Assembly (NCBI GenBank): GCA_951394045.1
Contig: OX595987.1
Span: forward strand, 2,294,001-2,358,000
Direction: 5' to 3'
From: Nitzschia sp. DOCU1
Taxonomy: Eukaryota > Bacillariophyta > Bacillariophyceae > Bacillariales > Bacillariaceae
Length of the DNA stretch: 64,000 nucleotides
Shown: positions 43,989 to 52,758 of the stretch, piece after piece
Layout of the letters: each line of letters opens with the position of its first letter
How positions within the stretch are numbered: the first letter of the stretch is position 1
Notes under the pieces: generated by a model
Databases searched by the model: none
Told to the model about the DNA's origin: nothing
Seen by the model: only the letters and a program-made list of their open reading frames with translations
Position numbers and translations under genes: made by a program

Positions 43989-44515
43989 TTCGATACACCA
44001 CAGAGAGTAGATACTTGCAAACGAGCTGTAATCAATGCCTCGGTCTGAAGGATCAAGGTTGTATCTCGACGTGATCTGGACGTGAACGATGGGAATCCAA
44101 GAAAGAGGACAAGCGCTCAGCGGCGTTCTGATAGTATGAGGAGAAGCCAACAGTAAGAATCTTCACTACGCACGACGGAGTGGGTCTTGCCTTTGTTAGC
44201 TTTTCCTGCTTGGGGGGATTTTTCTCCGCCAACGGACTCCTGATGACGTCAGCCTCATTGGTCTTCACCGCGAAATCGCTTTTGGTGAGAGAGAATGACG
44301 GAACGTATGACATACGTGCGGGATTAGTTAAAGCGCGCCATTTGGTGACCGACTCATTCGACCCTATGAGATCTCATTTTTGGCGGGAAGGACATTTCTT
44401 GGGGAACGGCGTCTTCTCCCCTCTACTTTTTTGGCATCGGGGCGTTTGATGTTAACCGTACCCGTCATTGCTAACCCATCGGCATTTGACACATTCCATA
44501 TGTTGTAGCACCATC
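43989..44515. other. divergent promoter between zeta-type kinase and Nudix fusion
   Basis: 527 nt with both leaders and one TGACGTCA palindrome near the middle. Confidence 0.5.
44244..44251. promoter_or_regulatory. CRE-type palindrome TGACGTCA
   Basis: Almost midway between two divergent starts: 256 nt from the zeta-type gene and 272 nt from the Nudix fusion gene. Confidence 0.5.
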
Positions 44516-46756
44516 ATGATCGAAGTAACAGAGCAGATGACGGACGAAAGTGCGTTTCGGCGCCAACTACCAGAGCCAAGGCTGGGACAATCTCATCCAA
44601 ACTTGGAAAGTTTCACTCGAGCCGCCTACAATCATGAGTACGTTCCCTCCGAGACGAAAGAATTCACCTTGGTGGTAGTGACGGCGTCTCCCCGTCATAT
44701 CTTGCTGGGTGTCAAAAACCGCGGATTCGGTGAGGGCATGTACAATTGTTTTGGTGGAAAATTCCATCACCCTGACGAAAGCCCTGAAGGATGCGCGACG
44801 CGAGAACTCTTGGAAGAAACCAACATTTCTGTGACGCCAATGACCATGAGAAACTCCAAGGTGGGGACGCTTCGATACACCTTTGAAGGCGATCCTGTGG
44901 AAATGGTTATGCATCTATATCGTATTCACATGCCTCAAAAGGATTGTCCTGAATATTCCAATGTTCGAGGCTGTGAAGAAATTACGCCAGAATGGGTGGA
45001 TGATTGGCTTGACATTCCACTAGACCAAATGTTTGCAGATGACAGTCATTGGCTAGTCCCGTTGCTATTGTCGTCGACGGATCGACCACTCGAAATCCAT
45101 GGTCGCTTTCATTATCAACGGGACTGTCAAAAGACGAACACTGTTCTTCACTACTACGTCGATATAAAGGAAAAGGCGACGAAAGCGTCACCATTGGCGG
45201 AGCAAAGACTGCTCAATGGGAACGGGCAGCAAACTAAAACAGCGGAACCTATTCCATCGCACCCATTCCGTCACCGGATTCCTGATTCTCGGCTCGGTCA
45301 AGGGCATGACGACTTGGAATCTTTCTACCGGGCCGCCTCCGATTCTGGCTATCAGCCCACCAAATTGAAGGAGTATACACTGATTGTAGTGACGGCGTCT
45401 CCTCGCCATATTTTGCTGGGTCACAAGAATCGTGGATTCGGCAAGGGCATGTACAACTCTTTTGGTGGCAAGTTTGATCCTCAGGAGAGTTCCGAAGAGT
45501 GTGCTAGTCGAGAGCTGGCCGAGGAGACCAACATTCATGTGTCGCCAATTACTATGAGGAACTCCAAGGTCGGGATTCTTCGTTTCACGTCCAAGGACGA
45601 TCCTCTAGAAATGCTCATTCACCTATATCGAGTCCATATGCCCAAGAAGGATTGCGATGAGTATTCGGATATTCGAGCATGTGAGGAGATGACTCCAAAA
45701 TGGTTTGATGACTGGCGAGAGATACCGCTGAACAACATGTTTGCAGACGATTCTCATTGGCTCATCAAACTTCTCTCGTCCGAGGTCCCCCTTGCCATTA
45801 ATGGATGGTTTCATTTTGAGCCAGACTGTGAAAAAACCAACACTATTTTGCATTACTATATGGACATTAAAGAGAAACCGAAATTTACCTTGGAGCAACG
45901 ATTGTTCCATGCAATCCATGACAATGCTGTTCATTCTCCCTCGGTCAAGGAATTCAAGGAATGCTTTACCTTTGTAAACATTGTCCGATCAGCCTTTTCC
46001 ACTACTAAGAACAATAGACGTGGAGACTGGGACATTGGAATTGACGTTGCAGGTGGCCATGGTGCTTTGGCCGCGATCTTTTTGATTTGTACCAGTGCAA
46101 CAAAAGCAGTGGTGGTTGATCCAGCTCTTGTTGGTCAGGGAGGCGTCGAAAGGGCCTGGAAAGAAGAATTCTTTGCCAACAAGGAGCTCGTGTACAGAAC
46201 CGAATGCTTGCGTACTGGTCTTCCAGCGGAACTAAAAGATGCTCTGACAATCACGAGCCCGGAACGCATCCTGGTAGTAGCGTGCCACGCATGTCAACAT
46301 CTCTCGGAGGAAACTCTAGAGATTGCCTCTCGTTACGGGGTCCACGTCGTCGTCATGCCCTGCTGTCAAAAGGACTTTTCAGCAGGATCACCCTGGAAGG
46401 CAACCAGCAAACGCTTGTCTATCCCGATCGCCCACACTATGGACCTTCTCCTGGCTGGAAAAATGATGGCTTCCAAGAAGTATAATGTTCGAATGAAGGT
46501 CATGGACCCCAAGATCACACCCCAGAATCGAATAATTATCTGCCAAGCTGTTGTTGCTGATGAAGACGATGATCAAACTTCCAATATCAAAGCGGCACAC
46601 ACCAAACTGGCATTAGCGTATCGGAGAGCGCATCACCCGCGAGACCAGAAGCGCCCTATGGCGTCGACTGGGTCTATTATTTCGCCGGTATACTATTTGG
46701 GTGCAGGTTTCTTGGCTGGTGCCCTTGTCGCCGTCGCCACCATGAGGAAGCGTTAA
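44516..46756 (+). CDS. Nudix-Nudix-methyltransferase fusion with C-terminal membrane anchor
   Basis: 746 aa, single exon, first in-frame ATG at 44516. Two MTH1-like Nudix domains (about 10-225 and 255-455) each start with a PRLGQxHxxLES-like block. Nudix boxes are GGKF...ESPEGCATRELLEETN and GGKFDPQESSEECASRELAEE; the first has one extra residue in the Gx5E spacer, and both have Asn where the box's last Gly is usual. The NRGFGxGMYNxFGGK context resembles MTH1/NUDT1, which cleans 8-oxo-dGTP. Residues about 480-700 form a Rossmann methyltransferase-like domain: DVAGGHGALAAIFLI (SAM loop), VVACHACQHLSEETLEIA and VVMPCCQKDF, as in the METTL25-type family. The tail SPVYYLGAGFLAGALVAVA plus MRKR is a tail anchor. 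Confidence 0.85.
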   Translation: MIEVTEQMTDESAFRRQLPEPRLGQSHPNLESFTRAAYNHEYVPSETKEFTLVVVTASPRHILLGVKNRGFGEGMYNCFGGKFHHPDESPEGCATRELLEETNISVTPMTMRNSKVGTLRYTFEGDPVEMVMHLYRIHMPQKDCPEYSNVRGCEEITPEWVDDWLDIPLDQMFADDSHWLVPLLLSSTDRPLEIHGRFHYQRDCQKTNTVLHYYVDIKEKATKASPLAEQRLLNGNGQQTKTAEPIPSHPFRHRIPDSRLGQGHDDLESFYRAASDSGYQPTKLKEYTLIVVTASPRHILLGHKNRGFGKGMYNSFGGKFDPQESSEECASRELAEETNIHVSPITMRNSKVGILRFTSKDDPLEMLIHLYRVHMPKKDCDEYSDIRACEEMTPKWFDDWREIPLNNMFADDSHWLIKLLSSEVPLAINGWFHFEPDCEKTNTILHYYMDIKEKPKFTLEQRLFHAIHDNAVHSPSVKEFKECFTFVNIVRSAFSTTKNNRRGDWDIGIDVAGGHGALAAIFLICTSATKAVVVDPALVGQGGVERAWKEEFFANKELVYRTECLRTGLPAELKDALTITSPERILVVACHACQHLSEETLEIASRYGVHVVVMPCCQKDFSAGSPWKATSKRLSIPIAHTMDLLLAGKMMASKKYNVRMKVMDPKITPQNRIIICQAVVADEDDDQTSNIKAAHTKLALAYRRAHHPRDQKRPMASTGSIISPVYYLGAGFLAGALVAVATMRKR

Positions 46757-46766
46757 AGAGTCAGTT

Positions 46767-47609
46767 TCAACCTTTTGTAATCTGGAATGAATTCATTGTC
46801 ACGACATCAAAATCTTCTTCGTCAATAGCACGTAGGTAAATCTCAGTGGAGCCTTCACAGAGTCCTTCATTGTCTAGTACCTTTGTGACATGAAGCGACG
46901 CAATTTGACGGTCGTCGGGATAGAGAACTTGATTCATAGAGTCCATGACAAACTTGACCAAGTTGTCCACGTCGGTCCGACTTTGCGAAATCGCCTTGGG
47001 AGCAGTGGCTTTGAGACGGTCCGGGCCAGGTCGGCTAGCCACAAAATGACTCTTGGGGCGTTTCATTCGTAAAACCACCGACATGACGAGACAATCTTCT
47101 TCCCGAAAGAGCGGAGCAGCAAGATTTTTGCCTTCTGACGCCATGATTTGGAAAACTCGATCCCGAAAGGATTCTTGAAGACCAGATGAGGGATTGTACA
47201 CGATTCCTCGAGCCGTGCGGTGCCGAACTAGTGGCCTCGGGTTACCTCGAACCTTGAACCGAACAGCCAAAAGACTCCCATCCTTATTATATTCCACTAG
47301 ACTTTCATCTTGGTCATCCAACCAATGCGCAGATTCGGTGTTCACTTTTGTCTTCGTCGTTTTCGAACGAGATTTCTTGCCATTGTTGGCTTCAGGTTCC
47401 AGTTTCTCATTTACCTGACTGGTATTACCAACAGCTCGATCCTTCACGGCATCAAGTCGCAAGTTCAATCGGCGATGCCCCCAAGGTGTGGACTGAACAA
47501 CCCAGCCGTCAGCGATCCCGAGAAAAGAGAAGACGATAAGCAGCTTATGCCAATGAACACTGTTCTTGGACCAGTTGTCGTCGGTTTTATCGAGAAACGA
47601 TGCAACCAT
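46767..47609 (-). CDS. RusA-family Holliday junction resolvase with signal-type leader
   Basis: 280 aa, single exon, ATG at 47609. RusA nucleases cut four-way DNA junctions and are mostly phage or bacterial. The core signature is present: SRTDVDNLVKFVMDSMNQVL and YPDDRQIASLHVTK, supplying the metal-binding aspartates of DxDN...D...DD. The upstream beta-hairpin (LAVRFKVRGNPRPLVRHRT) also fits. The first ~40 residues carry a hydrophobic stretch (HKLLIVFSFLGIADGWVV), followed by a basic low-complexity linker up to about 100 (KKSRSKTTKTK), which resembles a plastid or secretory leader with an unusually long n-region. The gene ends 10 nt from the Nudix fusion stop, so the two converge. Confidence 0.8.
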   Translation of the reverse strand: MVASFLDKTDDNWSKNSVHWHKLLIVFSFLGIADGWVVQSTPWGHRRLNLRLDAVKDRAVGNTSQVNEKLEPEANNGKKSRSKTTKTKVNTESAHWLDDQDESLVEYNKDGSLLAVRFKVRGNPRPLVRHRTARGIVYNPSSGLQESFRDRVFQIMASEGKNLAAPLFREEDCLVMSVVLRMKRPKSHFVASRPGPDRLKATAPKAISQSRTDVDNLVKFVMDSMNQVLYPDDRQIASLHVTKVLDNEGLCEGSTEIYLRAIDEEDFDVVTMNSFQITKG

Positions 47610-48308
47610 TACCTCGAAGTGGAAAGTACCAAATAATATTCAAGATTACTGGGGACGATCACAATGAATGTTTGATGCTGATGGTGTTATTGTGGGCATC
47701 ATATCGCATGTCGACCCTTGACTCCCTGTCGATCTCCCTGCATTTTGTCCTTTTTGGATTATTGCATAGGTCATTCGAGCTCTTCGATCAAAACTGAAAA
47801 GGCTTCGAATGAATCGAATTAGACGTGATGTATGGCCATCCTCTAGTAGACAGTATCATACCATCTACAGGTCCCTTTTGACAATACCCAGATGTAGAAT
47901 CCCCTCCCCAACCGAAACTATGGTTATCCATAGCTAGACTTCTAGTTATATGTCGAAAGAGTAATGTGCGGAAATGTTGAATTTTATTCACTTTGCAGGC
48001 ATTGCGGCTAGTCCTCCCGCAGTTGGTAATCCGCCCCAAAGACTGTGAGCAATTATCTGCTACGACGCCATGGGGGTTGAACCGTGCAAATAGCATCGAA
48101 ATTAAACTACGTTGAAGCTTCTCGCTCGCCTTGCGTTTATACTTGGTGGATTTCGATGTCAAAATGATCATCTAGTTTTAACCTTTTTTGTGCATCTCTA
48201 AAATGGGCCACCGCTCACTCGAGATTTTTTAGGGCATTTCCCGTTTATCCTCGAATATCCCAGAGGTACGAATACACTTGAATCGACATTCCCTTGTCGT
48301 TCGAGTTA
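47610..48308. other. intergenic region, nothing recognised
   Basis: 700 nt. A 127-codon open frame (48171..47788, -) has an ATG but random-looking composition and is not called. No RNA gene seen. Confidence 0.35.
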
Positions 48309-48848
48309 TCAGCACTCCCTTGGCTCTTCTAGCAGGATGATTTTTTGCTTCCCATGTTTGGCAGGCTCGTACATGTAGTCTTGAGCATCAAGCTCACATT
48401 CCAGCGCACGCATTTGCGCCCGGACAGCACTATATGCAGAACATCGATGATAAATCTTGGCGATTTCGGAGGGATCCACTTCCTGGCCGCTATCTCGTCG
48501 ACTCTCTTGCTCCGTCAGAACTGCGGAAACGGGGAAGGATGAATCACTTCTCGTTTGTTGTATGCCAAAACCAAGCTCGTCGCCGTCTTCATTCCGTTCC
48601 TTGGCAATTCCACAAAGTGCTAATTGCATAATGTTAAAATTTCTTCCTGTCGATGGTTCCGGGTACCATAACGCACTTTTCTGTCGTTTTGTATATGTTT
48701 CTTTGCTTGGGATCTCGCTGACTCGAACTCTCTCGGAAAACGACACCGTTCGTGAATATTCAGTGCTATCCCGCTGCTCGATGGGGAGGAACCTGCTGGT
48801 GTGCTCATCACCGAAGCAACCCCTGTTACATTCGAAAAAGTTTCTCAT
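48309..48848 (-). CDS. hypothetical protein of diatom type
   Basis: 179 aa, single exon, ATG at 48848. The stretch VSFSERVRVSEIPSKETYTK followed by ALWYPEP recalls a recurring diatom-specific pattern (V-F-x-V-V-x-P, then Y-T, then WY), seen in many unnamed proteins. A helical C-terminus follows (PSEIAKIYHRCSAYSAVRAQ), then a short tail (KIILLEEPREC). No signal peptide, span or catalytic motif. Function unknown. Confidence 0.55.
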   Translation of the reverse strand: MRNFFECNRGCFGDEHTSRFLPIEQRDSTEYSRTVSFSERVRVSEIPSKETYTKRQKSALWYPEPSTGRNFNIMQLALCGIAKERNEDGDELGFGIQQTRSDSSFPVSAVLTEQESRRDSGQEVDPSEIAKIYHRCSAYSAVRAQMRALECELDAQDYMYEPAKHGKQKIILLEEPREC

Positions 48849-49411
48849 GGTGATACCGTATACGTACCAATGTCAACGCATAAAACAATTGATTGTTTCC
48901 CGGATGAATAGAGCTGCCTGGTCGAGGTCACAGTGTAATATAGAAATTCAGCACTCTTGTCGACCAAGCCTGAGGTGCGCATCTACTAAGTTGCTTGCTC
49001 GATTCGGTGGGAGAGAACGAAATTTGGCAAGGGAAGATCGATCACCGCCGCGCGCTAAACTCCTGCACCTCCTTGATTTCTTAGAGAAATTTAACGCCAC
49101 CATGCGTTGCAACCGTTATTATTTATGTGACCGGCGTAAAAAGTGCCAATATCAACGATACTAAAGATATCCAACGCCAGGAGAGTCTGGCGAACTCATT
49201 CGTTCGGCGTGCGTGCGCCAAGACAAGCAGAGTGGGAGCTCCACAGTCCCAAAATATTCATCATGTGTCTTCACTAACACTTTGTTCAAAGTGCGAAGCT
49301 TTATTCCTAAAGAAAGCTCCCGAGGCAAGAACGACATTTTGGATCTCAATGGGGAAAAAGGCGATAGCAACTTCCTTCCGTACTAGGATGAGTAAACTAG
49401 TCAAGCGAAAC
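48849..49411. other. intergenic region, nothing recognised
   Basis: 560 nt between two minus-strand genes. Open frames on the plus strand extend from antisense of the previous gene and are not believed. Confidence 0.35.
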
Positions 49412-50518
49412 CTATAGCTGCTTTGTCATAGGAATCTCAGGGATGTCGCCTCGGTAGCCTGTCCCAATGAGCATTTCTTGTCCCATCATCATTATATCTA
49501 ATGAATCAGAAAACTCTGTCATTGCATTTAAAACAACTTCGTGCAGTCCGGCTCCCAGTGCCAATTTTCGCACTTCCCAAGGATCCCATTTGATTCCATC
49601 CACTGCGTTGCCTTCCCGCATCAAGTCAAAGAGGAGGGCTACGCCATGTCTGTTGACTTCCAGACTGTTTGGATTGTTCTTCATCAATTCACAAAGTGTC
49701 GTCACTCCAGCAAGGCGAACGAATTGAACTTTATTTTGGACGTGTTCGTAGCATATTATGAATGCGGCCCATAGCGCCCAGTTTGCTACTTGCTCGTGCA
49801 AGCGAAACCAATTAGCAGCATCTAGAATAAGCTCCAGCCCATCCTCTTCAACAATCTTAATAGCAAGATCGAATTCCTTGTCTTCGTCGGCCAGAGCCCC
49901 CAGGAACAATGCCCCTTTCCGTAAAATTTCAGCCAATAGCTCCTCTTTTCCTTCGTCCTCTTCTGTTTTCGCCCTCTCGAGAGCCTTCTTCAAGGCGCGA
50001 ATCGGTCGATCAAGACCATATTCGTCCGCTTGATTCTTGTTGCGCTGTCGCACCTGACTCTTCTTTGCCACTAACGCCAGAAGCGAAATCGCTCCAGCAA
50101 CGATTTCATCATCAACCGGATGCAAACGCAACGACAAGTACGCTGCCTGTTGACAGAATAACGCAAGTTCGGCATCATCACTCTCTTTGTGGTACTTTCT
50201 AGCAAGTGAAGCTAGAGCAGCTAAACATTGTGTCCGCGCCTTGTCGGTGTGCAAGGAATCTGTGCTTTCCTCAAGCATTTCCAACTCTGCGATGATGTCT
50301 TCTGGACTGAAAATATTGTATCTGATCTCTTGCTTTTCAGCCTCCTTGATATCTTTCATGGCTTCCCGAAGTGCAGATAATAGTCCAATCAGAGCAATGG
50401 CAGTACCCAAAATGATCTTCCCGGAATAGAGTAGAGGTAGCCCAATGAGCAATAAAAACGATGCCGGTGTGATGCCCCCCGTTGGGGTCACAAACAAGCT
50501 CCCGAGAGATTCGCTCAT
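49412..50518 (-). CDS. ARM/HEAT-like protein with N-terminal membrane spans
   Basis: 368 aa, first in-frame ATG at 50518. Residues about 18-55 hold one long or two short membrane segments (FLLLIGLPLLYSGKIILG, TAIALIGLLSALREAM). The rest is alpha-helical with repeated two-helix units typical of ARM/HEAT or TPR-like solenoids (LAALASLARKYHKESDDAEL, VAGAISLLALVAKKS, ILRKGALFLGALAD, LAGVTTLCELMKNNP, HGVALLFDLMREGNAVDG). It ends in MTKQL. It probably anchors a protein-binding solenoid at a membrane, but no specific family was recognised. Confidence 0.65.
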   Translation of the reverse strand: MSESLGSLFVTPTGGITPASFLLLIGLPLLYSGKIILGTAIALIGLLSALREAMKDIKEAEKQEIRYNIFSPEDIIAELEMLEESTDSLHTDKARTQCLAALASLARKYHKESDDAELALFCQQAAYLSLRLHPVDDEIVAGAISLLALVAKKSQVRQRNKNQADEYGLDRPIRALKKALERAKTEEDEGKEELLAEILRKGALFLGALADEDKEFDLAIKIVEEDGLELILDAANWFRLHEQVANWALWAAFIICYEHVQNKVQFVRLAGVTTLCELMKNNPNSLEVNRHGVALLFDLMREGNAVDGIKWDPWEVRKLALGAGLHEVVLNAMTEFSDSLDIMMMGQEMLIGTGYRGDIPEIPMTKQL

Positions 50519-51151
50519 CTTTGTCGATTGAGGAAATAGAGAAATGTCACTTCCGAGGAGACGAGTAAAGAGAGAAGAAATAGGTTGCAGTCGCAAGTGG
50601 AACTTTATTTGACGGGCATGGTAGATTGTCCGGAATGCTACCTGTCGTGACTTGCGTTAGCGTCGCTGGTCCCTTTCGTAGAGAGTTGATCGAATCTTTT
50701 CTCGCCTCCTCTCGCTCGGAGGGAGAAAACAACAGTGTCATTTGGGTCAAAGTAGTCCAAACCAATCACAATCGACACGATGGATTAAATTTTTCTTTTA
50801 TTCGAGCTTCATTAAATTTACAAAGCGGTACTATGCCACGACCTCTCCATGCCATTCTTGTGATGCTATCGTCAATTGTCACTTCTCTAGTAGCTGCTAG
50901 GGACAGTGGCAGAGAAATACTAATACGAGTATGACCTGATGGCGACGGTCGATCAGTATGTTTCGAACAAGCAAATTTCGACGCCACCAAGAATTAGATC
51001 TCAGATCTCGAACTCGAAAACCTAGTTTATGATCTCCTTCAAGAAATCATTCTGAATTTTGCACGTCCTTCAGCTACAGATCCACACTTTCATGCTGCCA
51101 AAAAGTCGTCCAAATAATTCTTCATGAGAATACGGCGGAGCACCACGATTA
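50519..51151. other. intergenic region, nothing recognised
   Basis: 630 nt, AT-rich in places. Small overlapping frames on both strands only. Confidence 0.35.
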
Positions 51152-51439
51152 CTACTTGGAAAATTTCGACCACATGCTGCCTGGCGCCAGACTTTTTCGT
51201 TCCGGTATTTTCGTAGCCCCATCATCGTCGTCCCCTTTTAGAACGCCGTCTCTTTGTAGCTTGCGGATTTCTTGTGCCAACATGGCAGACGTTGGCGGAC
51301 TATCCTCTTCGTGCAGGCCTCTCATCTTGTCGCGATCAGCAATAAATGGTAGATATATTACTCCAATTCCAATAGCAGTGGCCATGGCTCCGACAGCAGC
51401 CATGACTACTTTGTTTCCTGATGATCTCGCAGCCGCCAT
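51152..51439 (-). CDS. small single-pass membrane protein
   Basis: 95 aa, ATG at 51439. A basic N-terminus (AAARSSGNK) precedes one span (VVMAAVGAMATAIGIGVIYL), then a charged, conserved-looking tail (AMLAQEIRKLQRDGVL). The topology suits a mitochondrial inner-membrane assembly factor, but I cannot name it. Confidence 0.6.
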   Translation of the reverse strand: MAAARSSGNKVVMAAVGAMATAIGIGVIYLPFIADRDKMRGLHEEDSPPTSAMLAQEIRKLQRDGVLKGDDDDGATKIPERKSLAPGSMWSKFSK

Positions 51440-51573
51440 GACAGATAGTTCATTCGTAAATGTACGCTTGCTTTTTTCAAATGGAGGTGTGAAAGGTGGA
51501 ATGATGATGGCATCATCAGAGACGCGGCGACAGAGTGTGGCGGCAGAATCGCCCCCTAATTATTTTGCACGGA

Positions 51574-51828
51574 TTATTGCTGAGAAAACTTGGGGGATAT
51601 CTCAACCCCCGCCCCCTTTGTTTCTTTCCTATCTTTCACAAAAATCTTTGGAAGAACAATGACCGCCCCGCCGCCGGCCGCCATGGCCAGTATTGCAGCG
51701 GGGCAAAGAACCCTCGCCCACCCATCCATCACACCACACTCTGTATGATATAGACTTTCCTCCTCATGGTTGTTATTTGCAGCAGGCATCAAAGGAACGT
51801 CCATTCTCGAATCATCTGATACTACCAT
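51574..51828 (-). CDS. possible small membrane protein
   Basis: 84 aa, ATG at 51828. One span (VLCPAAILAMAAGGGAVIVL) followed by a basic stretch (KIFVKDRKETKG). It lies 134 nt upstream of the previous small gene on the same strand. It could be real, or an upstream frame in that gene's leader. Confidence 0.35.
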   Translation of the reverse strand: MVVSDDSRMDVPLMPAANNNHEEESLYHTECGVMDGWARVLCPAAILAMAAGGGAVIVLPKIFVKDRKETKGAGVEISPKFSQQ

Positions 51829-51879
51829 CGTAGATCATTACTTGTTGCTCTCCGCCGTCAGTAACTGTCCATCAACATC

Positions 51880-51999
51880 ATGTCGTGGATCGAAAAGCTA
51901 CTCTTCTCTGTCTTTGCCTTTCAAGCCTTTGCTCTAATCTTTTGGATTACAATGGTTCGCCGAGAAATCAAAGAAGAAAACAAGGAAAAGAAGGAGTGA
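51880..51999 (+). CDS. candidate 39-residue single-pass microprotein
   Basis: ATG context AACATCATGT. The product has a hydrophobic core (LLFSVFAFQAFALIFWITMV) followed by a highly charged tail (RREIKEENKEKKE), a clear positive-inside membrane topology. Start-to-start distance from the minus-strand frame at 51828 is only 51 nt, so at least one of the pair may not be a gene. Confidence 0.4.
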   Translation: MSWIEKLLFSVFAFQAFALIFWITMVRREIKEENKEKKE

Positions 52000-52758
52000 A
52001 AGTCTCGTTGTTGGAGTTTTTGGTTCATGGATATTCGGCACCCTTTTGGTGGGCTTGTTGGTATAGATGGACCAAAGAAAAGAAAGATGGGAAACCAGGA
52101 CATGTTGTACATGGCATTATCATGACCCAACTGCCCCAGCAAGTCCAGTACGCGCGTCACAGATGTACCGATTGCCACTTCTAGCTAATACGAAAGAAAG
52201 ATGGATGCATCTCTAATCGCAGAGTCAGATGATATGGCCGCACTCTAGTAGCAATCTCGTTTGCAATGATATCTCTTTCGCAATAATACATTGCCTTCCT
52301 TCCATCTATTGCAACTAGCTGTGCAGAACTGTAGCATCTATCTTTAACTGAAATCTTTGGAAAGCTAAAATCTTTCACATCTCAGCTAGCGCAATTCTAC
52401 CCGTAGTTGGAGAGACAGTAGTTTAGTAAAGTCGGAGGAGTCGTGGTCTATTTAGTCGTCTCCTGACTTCTGGCACGATGACGTCAACATCGACACGGCA
52501 ATGATCCAACCAAAATCGTTCCCGAACATTTTCCGGCGCGCCGGAATATCGCATGGCATCAACCGCTAAAGCCAGCTGGCCATTTTCATCGGTGGAAGCC
52601 TCGAGAAGAAGAAACTTCTATCGAGGCGTCAACATTCTGTCTCCAAGCAAACAGAAGAAGAAGCACATCGGAGCAATGATCTATCGATGTTCCTGAGGCT
52701 CTTCTACTAGACATTATACGTGGCAACGATCAAAGGAAGGAAGAAGGAGACTCATACA
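52000..52758. other. intergenic region upstream of TraB-like gene
   Basis: 760 nt. It contains one TGACGTCA palindrome, listed. No other gene seen. Confidence 0.4.
52479..52486. promoter_or_regulatory. CRE-type palindrome TGACGTCA
   Basis: 280 nt upstream of the TraB-like gene's ATG. Confidence 0.45.

Noticed and set aside
47788..48171. 127-codon minus-strand frame with ATG
   Set aside because: Low-information composition, no recognisable segment, and it lies in otherwise intergenic DNA.
48457..49164. 235-codon plus-strand frame
   Set aside because: Half is antisense to the 179-residue hypothetical gene; the rest has no coding character.
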